From: Flavobacterium sp.
GTDB lineage: Bacteria; Bacteroidota; Bacteroidia; Flavobacteriales; Flavobacteriaceae
DNA length: 5,498 bases
Direction: 5' to 3'
NCBI GenBank assembly: GCA_019105125.1
Contig: JAHRWO010000116.1
Location: 1 to 5,498 of the forward strand
Shown here: piece by piece, positions 1 to 5,224 of the stretch
Position numbering within the stretch: the first letter of the stretch is position 1
How the letters are laid out: the number at the start of each line of letters is the position of its first letter
Made by a program: the position numbers and the translations under genes
Notes under the pieces: generated by a model
Told to the model about the DNA's origin: nothing
The model's database searches: none
What the model saw: only the letters and a program-made list of their open reading frames with translations

Positions 1-1
1 A

Positions 2-112
2 CAAGATAAAACCTATCAAAAAGAACTTTTACAAGCCATACAAGATGTAGCCACAGAAGAGCAACAAGTGGCAAAAATTGTGGAAGTAATTACAATTTTG
101 GAGGGTAGGTAA
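2..112 (+). CDS. 3' end of an unrecognised protein (partial, cut by the window edge)
   Basis: An open frame enters from the left edge and gives 36 residues, ending ...KIVEVITILEGR, before TAA at 110-112. The composition (many Q, E, K, alternating hydrophobics around QELLQAI-like and VAKIVEVITIL stretches) is that of an amphipathic, probably helical C-terminus, so it reads like real coding sequence. I do not recognise the family. A second open frame, shifted by one base, continues directly past the stop to 203, so the gene may end here or may be frameshifted (see the next entry). The orientation is the same as the efflux operon, but over 600 bases and a likely terminator separate them, so it is not part of that operon. 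Confidence 0.45.
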   Translation, partial: QDKTYQKELLQAIQDVATEEQQVAKIVEVITILEGR

Positions 113-203
113 TTTTATTTGTTATGAGGCTTTTGCAACACTAAAAGAAGCAAGAGAAATTTCAGATCATGTTCCTATTACAACAGAAATAATAGTAAAA
201 TGA
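105..203 (+). pseudogene. Possible frameshifted continuation of the left-edge gene
   Basis: In the frame one base ahead of the left-edge gene, codons stay open from 90 to the TGA at 201-203. From about 117 they read protein-like sequence (FICYEAFATLKEAREISDHV, then PITTEIIVK). There is no ATG, GTG or TTG near its beginning and no room for a promoter, so it cannot easily be a gene of its own. The simplest reading is that one inserted base around 103-110 broke a longer gene whose original C-terminus was here. It could also be a chance open frame or a sequencing error. No family recognised. Confidence 0.25.
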
Positions 204-218
204 ATCTCGACTTCGCTC

Positions 219-360
219 GATTTGACAGTTAGAGGAGTTGTATGTTCGGTGAGTTTTAGGTAGAGGAGTTGTAAGCTCGGTTAGTTTCAGGAGAGCGTTG
301 CAGTTAAAGTCAAGTAGTTGAAGCGTTTTAGGTAGATATTTTCAAATAGAGATTTGACAG
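219..360. repeat. Composite of degenerate direct repeats
   Basis: Several repeats are nested here. GATTTGACAG occurs exactly at 219-228 and 351-360 and brackets the block. GTTTTAGGTAGA occurs exactly at 253-264 and 325-336. The clearest element is a 31-bp tandem pair inside the block, listed separately. The stretch 292-332 looks like a further decayed or rearranged copy: it starts AGAGCGTTG, like AGAGGAGTTG, and ends in GTTTTAGG. There is no open frame or transposase. This could be a non-coding repeat family seeded by slippage, or debris of a mobile element; the sequence alone does not decide. Confidence 0.5.
230..291. repeat. 31-bp tandem repeat, two copies
   Basis: Copy 1 is 230-260 and copy 2 is 261-291, directly abutting. 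They match at 27 of 31 positions, sharing the core TAGAGGAGTTGTA, then TCGGT, AGTTT and AGG. The exact abutment and equal length indicate a tandem duplication followed by divergence. There are no unique spacers between copies, so this is not a CRISPR array. Confidence 0.75.
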
Positions 361-437
361 GTATTGTGCTTAAGGTAAATTTGATTTTTTTAATTTTGTT
401 CGTTGAACTGTAGTAGTTTTACATTTGAAGTTAAAAT

Positions 438-465
438 AAAAAAAGCCCCGCAATTGCAGAGCTTT
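438..465 (-). terminator. Rho-independent terminator acting on the minus strand
   Basis: Read on the minus strand, the RNA starts AAAGCUCUGC, has a loop AAUU, and returns as GCGGGGCUUU: a 10-bp stem including two G-U pairs, followed at once by a U-rich tract (seven T counting the stem end, then ATTTT). On the plus strand the two G-U pairs become C-A mismatches and no T tract follows, so it works in the minus direction only. No intact minus-strand gene lies to its right, which makes it an orphan terminator; the short minus-strand frame at 526-630 is the only candidate that would have used it. Confidence 0.75.
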
Positions 466-483
466 AGTGACATCAAAAAAATC

Positions 484-501
484 AACCCTAATAGGGTTTT
501 T
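484..501 (+). terminator. Probable terminator hairpin, plus strand, possibly bidirectional
   Basis: AACCC (484-488), loop TAATA, GGGTT (494-498), followed by T through 501 and a further T7 run at 504-510. The 5-bp stem is short, but the T-rich flank is typical. On the minus strand the same hairpin is followed by GATTTTTTTG, so it could act both ways. On the plus strand it would shield the efflux operon from transcription arriving from the left. Confidence 0.5.
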
Positions 502-525
502 CCATTTTTTTCCCAACCCCTTTAT

Positions 526-630
526 TTACATTCCCTCTCCGAACTCCCAGAATTCATAGACTATCTCGCAAAAATCAATTACAGCAGAAAAATAAAAATC
601 ATCTTTGAATGAGTTTAGTGTTGTAAGTGA
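526..630 (-). pseudogene. Possible minus-strand gene remnant, 34 codons
   Basis: On the minus strand a frame is open from 630 to TAA at 526-528. It reads like a protein C-terminus, with the run DDFYFSAVIDFCEIVYEFWE and an AT-rich third-base pattern in its first half. It has no usable start codon and is cut upstream by an in-frame TAA at 631-633. What favours it is position: a good minus-strand terminator follows about 60 bases after its stop. I infer the tail of a gene whose body was deleted. The opposite strand is also open here in the same codon phase, so chance is a serious alternative. No family recognised. Confidence 0.2.
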
Positions 631-709
631 TTAAAACCTTTATTGTCAGTTTTATATGTTTAATTTGATTTCAATATTTAATCAATTTGTTAAATTTTTA
701 CTAATGCAT

Positions 710-738
710 TTTGTATTAAATAATTATAACTACCTTTG
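710..738 (+). promoter_or_regulatory. Bacteroidota-type promoter of the efflux operon
   Basis: TTTG at 710-713, a 17-nt spacer, then TACCTTTG at 731-738, an exact match to the TAnnTTTG -7 element described for Bacteroides and Flavobacterium. Transcription would begin a few bases downstream, near 743-747, leaving a leader of roughly 25 nt before the repressor's ATG. Its placement directly before the operator palindrome supports it. The start site is inferred, not seen. Confidence 0.75.
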
Positions 739-754
739 TTAACCAAATGGTTAA
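739..754 (+). promoter_or_regulatory. Probable TetR-family operator
   Basis: TTAACCAAATGGTTAA has perfect 7-bp arms (TTAACCA / TGGTTAA) around two bases. It begins at the base after the -7 element and covers the expected transcription start, where a bound repressor dimer would block RNA polymerase. Size and symmetry suit a TetR-family dimer. It lies 15 bases before the repressor gene it probably controls, implying autoregulation of the whole operon. Binding is inferred from position. Confidence 0.75.
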
Positions 755-768
755 ACTTAACAGTTAGT

Positions 769-1365
769 ATGATGTCAACAGAAGAAAAAATATTTGAAGC
801 AGCTTTCAAAGTGTTTCAAAGTAAAGGGTTTACAGGTGCAAGAATGCAAGAAATAGCCGATGAAGCTGGAATAAACAAAGCGATGTTGCATTACTTTTTC
901 AGAAGTAAAGAGAAATTATTCGAAGCTGTTTTCTTGAACGCCTTTGGGAAATTAGCCCCACAAGTCAACGAGATTTTTAATTCGGAAGACCCCTTATTTG
1001 AAAAAATAGAAAAGTTTGTTCATAGTTATATCTCTTTTGTGATGGATTATCCTTTTCTACCACAATTTATTATACAGGAAATGAACAACAATCCCGAGTT
1101 TGTAGCTAAATTTCTAAAAGATGAAAAACGTCCCAATCCTTCTAAATTATTGAAACAAATTGAAACGGAAATCGGCTTAGGCATTATTAAGCCAATTTCA
1201 CCTAAACAATTGCTCTTGGATATTTTCGCCATGACTGCTTTTCCTTTTGCCGCACAAAACCTAGTGAAAGGAATTATTAACATTTCTAATGACGAATTCT
1301 TTCAATTAATGGAAGAACGAAAAATCCACATCTCGGAACAAATTATCAACGCAATTAAAAAATGA
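769..1365 (+). CDS. TetR/AcrR-family transcriptional repressor of the efflux operon
   Basis: This 198-residue protein has the size and layout of a TetR-family dimer. The N-terminal DNA-binding domain occupies about residues 4-50, with the helix-turn-helix around GARMQEIADEAGINKAMLHY (23-42) followed by FFRSKEKLFEAVF, a very typical TetR sequence. The remaining helical part would bind a ligand and dimerise; the ligand is unknown. ATG at 769 (or the adjacent ATG at 772) is the chosen start. An in-frame TTG at 736 would add 11 residues but lies inside the -7 element and its extension would be encoded by the operator. The stop overlaps the next gene by 4 nt (ATGA), so repressor and transporter are made from one transcript. 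By context it resembles CecR (YbiH), which regulates ybhGFSR in E. coli. Confidence 0.92.
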   Translation: MMSTEEKIFEAAFKVFQSKGFTGARMQEIADEAGINKAMLHYFFRSKEKLFEAVFLNAFGKLAPQVNEIFNSEDPLFEKIEKFVHSYISFVMDYPFLPQFIIQEMNNNPEFVAKFLKDEKRPNPSKLLKQIETEIGLGIIKPISPKQLLLDIFAMTAFPFAAQNLVKGIINISNDEFFQLMEERKIHISEQIINAIKK

Positions 1366-2618
1366 TGAAAAAGTTCGTTTACATACTCTTATCCCTTTTT
1401 TCAATCCCTTTTTGTGCTCAGGAAAAAATAACGCTTGAAAAATGTTATGAATTAGTTGAAAAGAACTATCCATTGGCAAAACAAAACCAATTGTTACAAA
1501 GTCAATCTGAATTGCAAACCAATATTCTGGAAAAAGAAAAACTGCCAAAAATTGCCTTAAACGCACAAGCTACGTACCAATCGGAAGTAACGCAAGTTCC
1601 TTTTTCTATGCCAAATGCAACGATTGAACCTCTAAACAAAGACCAATACAGAGCCACTTTAGATGTAAATCAACTCCTTTACAACGGCGGTGCTATTAAA
1701 GCGCAAACCCAACTCAAAGCATCACAAATAAAAACGCAACAAAAACTTGTTGATATCAATTTGTACCAATTAAAAAACTTAGTCAATCAGTATTATTTTG
1801 GACTCTTATTGGGTCAAGAAAAAGAAGAATTATTATTGACGAAACGAAAGTTACTTCAAGAAAAAAGTAAAGAAATACAAGTTGCCGTAAAATTTGGAGC
1901 GGTTTTACCTGCATCAGAACAAGTGATAGAGGCCGAAATCATCAAAATCAACCAACATTTAAATGATGTGAAATATGACCAACTCAAACTTTGGCAACAC
2001 TTAGAAGAACTTTCAGGAACTGCATTCAATACGAATGCAAAGTTGGCAATTCCTGAAAATTTCTCTTCAATTAACGATGTTAACCGCCCAGAATTAGAGC
2101 TATTTGAATTACAAAAACAACAAATCGAGGCATCTCAAAAAGTAATCGCTACGTCCAATGCGCCAAAACTAAACGCTTTTTTACAAGGTGGTTACGGAAA
2201 TCCTGCCTTGAACATGTTAAACAATTCATTTGAAACTTTTTACATGACGGGAATAAAATTAAATTGGACCTTATTTGATTGGAACAAAACAAAAAAAGAA
2301 AAAGAAGTACTGGAAATTTCAAAACAAATCGTTGCCTCAGAAAAGGAAACATTCGAAGTAAATCAAAAAAGACAATTACAAGAAATCAATTTTGAAATCG
2401 GAAAAATGGAAACCCAACTAAAATCGGATAAAGAAATTATTCAGTTACGAGAAAAAATTGTTCGTTCAGCTGAAGCACAAATGAAAAACGGAGTAATCAC
2501 TTCTTCCGATTATTTAAATGAAGTTACCCAACTTTTCGAATCAAAAATCACCGAAAAAACGCATCAGATTCAATTGCAATTAGCCAAAGCGAATCATCAA
2601 ATAATAAAAGGAATTTAA
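1362..2618 (+). CDS. TolC-family outer membrane efflux protein
   Basis: A 418-residue outer membrane factor that would trimerise into a channel-tunnel through the outer membrane and periplasm, giving the exporter its exit duct. Residues 1-19 form a signal peptide (MMKKF, a hydrophobic core, then FCA before Q20); Phe before Cys18 argues against a lipobox, so cleavage by signal peptidase I is likely. Two repeats typical of the family follow: about 25-210, opening ITLEKCYELVEKNYPLAKQN, and about 230-415, opening NRPELELFELQKQQIEASQK. Both are rich in long Gln/Lys/Glu helices, with beta-strand segments such as YRATLDVNQLLYNGGA and GIKLNWTLFDWNKTKKEKE, the latter near a conserved family feature. 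The length is near the lower end for the family but complete. It overlaps the repressor gene by 4 nt and precedes the adaptor by 10 nt. Confidence 0.93.
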   Translation: MMKKFVYILLSLFSIPFCAQEKITLEKCYELVEKNYPLAKQNQLLQSQSELQTNILEKEKLPKIALNAQATYQSEVTQVPFSMPNATIEPLNKDQYRATLDVNQLLYNGGAIKAQTQLKASQIKTQQKLVDINLYQLKNLVNQYYFGLLLGQEKEELLLTKRKLLQEKSKEIQVAVKFGAVLPASEQVIEAEIIKINQHLNDVKYDQLKLWQHLEELSGTAFNTNAKLAIPENFSSINDVNRPELELFELQKQQIEASQKVIATSNAPKLNAFLQGGYGNPALNMLNNSFETFYMTGIKLNWTLFDWNKTKKEKEVLEISKQIVASEKETFEVNQKRQLQEINFEIGKMETQLKSDKEIIQLREKIVRSAEAQMKNGVITSSDYLNEVTQLFESKITEKTHQIQLQLAKANHQIIKGI

Positions 2619-2628
2619 AGCATACATC

Positions 2629-3504
2629 ATGAAAAAAATAGGAATTCTTCTTACAGCAATTATATTTATAAGTTGTAATAAAAACAACGAAAAGGCAGAT
2701 GCTTACGGCAATTTTGAAGCCACAGAAATTACAGTTTCTTCTGAATCTAATGGAAAAATAGAGTTTTTAAATGTGGAAGAAGGCGCGCAACTTAAAAAAG
2801 GATCGTTAGTAGGTTTGATTGATACATTGCAATTGCATTATAACCGTGAACAACTCAAAGCTTCTATTGAAACAGTTCAATCCAAATCGACTTCCGTGTT
2901 GTCGCAAATAAATGTTTTAAATGAACAACTAAAAACGGCTAAAATCGAGCAAACCCGAATCCAAAACATGTACGCCGAAAATGCCGCTACCAAAAGACAA
3001 ATTGACGAAATTGACGGAAAAGTAAAAGTCATCGAAAAACAAATCAGCAGTGTACAAACACAAAATACACCAATTTTAAACGAAATAAAATCAATTAAAG
3101 TCCAAATTGAAAAATTAGACGACCAAATAAAGAAATCAAAAATCACCAATCCAGTCGATGGAACCGTTTTAACGAAATACGCAGAACCTTCTGAAATCAC
3201 AGCTTTTGGCAAACCTTTATACAAAATCGCCAATTTAAACGAAATGGAATTACGCGTTTATGTGACCGAAACCCAATTGGCACAAATCAAAATCGGACAA
3301 AAAGTTACAGTAGCCATTGATGCGGATAACGATACTAAAAAATACGAAGGCAATATCACTTGGATAAGCGCGCAAGCCGAATTTACTCCAAAAGTTATCC
3401 AAACCAAAGAAGAAAGAGCCAATTTGGTGTACGCCGTAAAAGTAGCGGTGAAAAACGACGGAAGTTTAAAAATAGGAATGCCAGCAGAAGTTTGGCTAAA
3501 ATAA
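2629..3504 (+). CDS. HlyD/YbhG-type periplasmic adaptor (membrane fusion) lipoprotein
   Basis: A 291-residue adaptor that would bridge the inner membrane ABC transporter and the TolC-type channel. The signal peptide ends in IIFISC, so Cys16 is probably lipidated and anchors the protein. Order of domains: first half of the lipoyl domain (about 27-66, GNFEATEITVSSESNGKIEF, EGAQLKKGSLVGLID); a long alpha-helical hairpin (about 68-171, Q/K/E-rich coiled coil); the second lipoyl half (ITNPVDGTVLTKYAEPSE, 172-189); then a beta-barrel and membrane-proximal part with FTPKVIQTKEERANLVYAVK (252-271), a sequence highly typical of YbhG-like adaptors of ABC exporters, ending IGMPAEVWLK. Three in-frame stops follow in tandem-like TAATAATAA. 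A 24-nt gap separates it from the next gene. Substrate cannot be told from sequence. Confidence 0.92.
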   Translation: MKKIGILLTAIIFISCNKNNEKADAYGNFEATEITVSSESNGKIEFLNVEEGAQLKKGSLVGLIDTLQLHYNREQLKASIETVQSKSTSVLSQINVLNEQLKTAKIEQTRIQNMYAENAATKRQIDEIDGKVKVIEKQISSVQTQNTPILNEIKSIKVQIEKLDDQIKKSKITNPVDGTVLTKYAEPSEITAFGKPLYKIANLNEMELRVYVTETQLAQIKIGQKVTVAIDADNDTKKYEGNITWISAQAEFTPKVIQTKEERANLVYAVKVAVKNDGSLKIGMPAEVWLK

Positions 3505-3528
3505 TAATAAATCAATACCTCTAAAACC

Positions 3529-3993
3529 ATGAAAAATTCAAATGTAAAAATGCTGCTTTTTAGTACCATTGCAGTGTTAGCCCTTTCTTGTAACTCAGGT
3601 TCGAAAGAAACAGAAAAAAACGACGAAACACCAACTGAAACAACAGTTAAAGCGGAACATCATCACGATGAACACGAAGCAATTGTCTTAAACAACGGCG
3701 AAAAATGGAAAGTCGATGATAACATGATGGAACACATTCGCAACATGGAAAAAGATGTAACCGCGTTTGCTGGTAATTCAGATAAAAATTATGCGCAATT
3801 GGTAACAAATTTAAAAACCAATCTTGATTTACTAACCTCAAACTGTACCATGAAAGGACAAGCGCATGATGAATTACACAAATGGTTAGTACCATACATT
3901 GAGTTAGTGGATAATTTAGAAAAAGAAGCTTCAGAAGCTCAATTCAAAGCAATACAAGATTCTTTTACAACCTTTAATCAGTATTTCCAATGA
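3529..3993 (+). CDS. His-rich lipoprotein of unknown function, probable helical bundle
   Basis: This 154-residue protein has a lipoprotein signal (MKNSNVK, hydrophobic stretch, LALSC), with Cys21 the likely lipid site. A charged, low-complexity linker with HHHDEHE (44-50) follows. The rest looks like four amphipathic helices: about 57-80, 87-105, 110-131 and 135-152. The most conserved-looking part is CTMKGQAHDELHKWLVPYIE (106-125), with Cys106, Met108, His113 and His117; His69 and Met66/67 lie in the first helix. These residues suggest a metal or haem site, but that is inference. It would sit in the periplasm or on a membrane face. It overlaps the cupin start by 4 nt, so the two are translationally coupled. 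I do not recognise a named family with confidence, and it has no counterpart in the E. coli ybhGFSR set. Confidence 0.8.
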   Translation: MKNSNVKMLLFSTIAVLALSCNSGSKETEKNDETPTETTVKAEHHHDEHEAIVLNNGEKWKVDDNMMEHIRNMEKDVTAFAGNSDKNYAQLVTNLKTNLDLLTSNCTMKGQAHDELHKWLVPYIELVDNLEKEASEAQFKAIQDSFTTFNQYFQ

Positions 3994-4277
3994 ATTTAAC
4001 CAACTTACATTCAAGTGATAAACCCGTTCAAACACAAGTGTTGTTTGAGCCTACGGAAAATAAAGTTATTGCTTTACAAATTGCTAAAAATGAACAATTG
4101 AAAGAGCATGTTACTAAAGTTCCAGCACTATTGGTTTGTATAAATGGAGACGCTACATTCAGTAATGAAAATGGGGAGAAAATCCATTTAAAATCAGGTG
4201 ATTTTATCAAAATTCCAGTTGATGTAAAACACTGGGTTGACGCTCACGAACTAAGCAATTTTCTATTAATTAAATAG
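3990..4277 (+). CDS. Small single-domain cupin protein
   Basis: A 95-residue protein without a signal peptide, so probably cytoplasmic. It shows a minimal cupin barrel: first motif around EQLKEHVTKVPALLVCINGDA (35-55) and second around GDFIKIPVDVKHWVDA (70-85), with G and P in place. Of the usual metal ligands (HxH, E, H) only His40 and His81 are evident; the second His and the Glu of motif 1 appear replaced, so metal binding may be altered and an enzyme role is uncertain. Small stand-alone cupins can be sensors or binding proteins. The start codon overlaps the stop of the lipoprotein gene (ATGA), which ties the two together. It is followed by 38 nt with the T-rich repeated pattern CACTTTTTAC/TTTTCACTTC and no hairpin, so the transcript probably continues into the ABC genes. 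Confidence 0.85.
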   Translation: MNLTNLHSSDKPVQTQVLFEPTENKVIALQIAKNEQLKEHVTKVPALLVCINGDATFSNENGEKIHLKSGDFIKIPVDVKHWVDAHELSNFLLIK

Positions 4278-4315
4278 ACGAATCACTTTTTACTTTTCAC
4301 TTCTAACCATACCCC

Positions 4316-5212
4316 ATGAGTATTTCCGTTAAAAATATTTCTAAAAAATATAAGACCGTTCAGGCACTACAAAACATCACGTTTGAAGTACAGGAAGGTG
4401 AACTTTTTGGCTTAATTGGTCCTGATGGTGCAGGTAAAACAACGCTTTTTCGTTTGTTGACTACATTATTGATTCCAAATGAAGGTAGTGCAACGGTAGC
4501 GAATTATGACATAGTAAAGCAAGTGAAAGAAATACGAAATTCGGTGGGTTATATGCCAGGGAAATTCTCGTTGTATCAAGATTTAACCATTGCGGAAAAC
4601 TTAGCTTTTTTTGCCACAATATTCGGAACAACCATTGAAGAAAATTACGATTTGATAGAAGATATTTATGTACAAATCGAGCCATTTAAAAACCGAAGAG
4701 CGGGTGCATTATCAGGTGGGATGAAACAAAAGTTAGCCTTGTGTTGCGCACTTATCCATAAACCAAAAGTGTTGTTTTTAGACGAACCCACAACCGGTGT
4801 TGACCCTGTTTCTAGAAAAGAATTTTGGGAAATGCTAAAACGCTTGAAACAAAAAGGCATTACCATTTTGGTTTCCACACCCTACATGGATGAAGCCAGT
4901 TTGTGCGATCGGATTGCACTTATTCAAAAAGGAAAAATCCTTAAAATCGATTCTCCCGATGCCATTGTGAAAGCGTATGAAAAAACGATCTACGAAGTAG
5001 CAACTAATCAAATGCATAATTTGATTTTGGATTTGAAAGAGTTTCCTTCACAGTTCAGCGTGTTTGCTTTTGGCGAATTCATGCATTACATCGACAAAAA
5101 TGATCCTTTTGATATTGCAGTTTTGCGATCGTATTTGCAAGAAAAGGGACATCAAAACATAAGCATTCGAAAAGCAACCGCAACTATTGAGGATGTTTTC
5201 ATGGATTTATAA
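4316..5212 (+). CDS. ABC transporter ATP-binding protein, YbhF N-half type
   Basis: A 298-residue nucleotide-binding subunit on the cytoplasmic face, one of a pair that would power export. Walker A is GPDGAGKTT (35-43), the signature LSGGMKQKL (132-140), Walker B VLFLDEP (152-158) with catalytic Glu157, D-loop GVDP (161-164). Asp37 in Walker A and the GYMPGKFSLY and STPYMDEA segments resemble the first half of E. coli YbhF (GPDGAGKTT, GYMPQKF, STSYLDEA; from memory). The Q-loop glutamine is replaced by Gly82 and the H-loop histidine by Pro189, so this site may hydrolyse ATP poorly. A C-terminal extension (about 220-298) ends ATIEDVFMDL, typical of ABC-2 exporters of the drug/polysaccharide kind. 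ATG at 4316 gives the normal N-terminus MSISVKNISKKY. It is followed by its partner after 12 nt. Confidence 0.93.
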   Translation: MSISVKNISKKYKTVQALQNITFEVQEGELFGLIGPDGAGKTTLFRLLTTLLIPNEGSATVANYDIVKQVKEIRNSVGYMPGKFSLYQDLTIAENLAFFATIFGTTIEENYDLIEDIYVQIEPFKNRRAGALSGGMKQKLALCCALIHKPKVLFLDEPTTGVDPVSRKEFWEMLKRLKQKGITILVSTPYMDEASLCDRIALIQKGKILKIDSPDAIVKAYEKTIYEVATNQMHNLILDLKEFPSQFSVFAFGEFMHYIDKNDPFDIAVLRSYLQEKGHQNISIRKATATIEDVFMDL

Positions 5213-5224
5213 AAAGAAAAGCAA

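Larger units (their letters stand above)
204..709. other. Gene-poor stretch between the left-edge gene and the efflux operon
   Basis: About 500 bases with no gene I can support. It begins with a small hairpin-capable motif (TCGA at 207-210 and 217-220 around CTTCGC), followed by a composite of degenerate direct repeats (219-360), a minus-strand terminator (438-465) and a second hairpin (484-501). The last part (about 613-709) is very AT-rich promoter-flanking DNA and includes a weak inverted repeat, TTGATT at 665-670 against AATCAA at 680-685 with a 9-nt loop. A 69-codon plus-strand frame with a TTG start (403-612) crosses both hairpins and is not accepted as a gene. Confidence 0.6.

Noticed and set aside
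230..336. Repeats that might suggest a CRISPR array.
   Set aside because: The two 31-bp copies abut with no spacer, later copies are degenerate and irregularly spaced, and no cas gene is present.
403..612. Plus-strand open frame of 69 codons starting at TTG.
   Set aside because: It runs straight through a minus-strand terminator hairpin and a second hairpin, has no promoter or ribosome-binding sequence, and its first third is hairpin and A-rich tract. Only the last 30 or so codons look protein-like, and the opposite strand is open in the same phase there. It could be a remnant, but I cannot support it as a gene.
736..768. Upstream TTG start for the TetR-family gene, adding 11 residues.
   Set aside because: The TTG lies inside the TACCTTTG promoter element and the extension would be encoded by the operator palindrome; the predicted transcript begins after it. 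ATG at 769 fits TetR family length.
1362..1425. Lipoprotein signal on the TolC-type protein (Cys18).
   Set aside because: Phe precedes the Cys, which is not compatible with a normal lipobox; cleavage after the following Ala fits signal peptidase I better.
4278..4315. T-rich spacer before the first ABC ATPase as a possible terminator or promoter.
   Set aside because: There is no hairpin and no TAnnTTTG element; the short CACTTTT-like repetition is low-complexity sequence, so the operon probably reads through.
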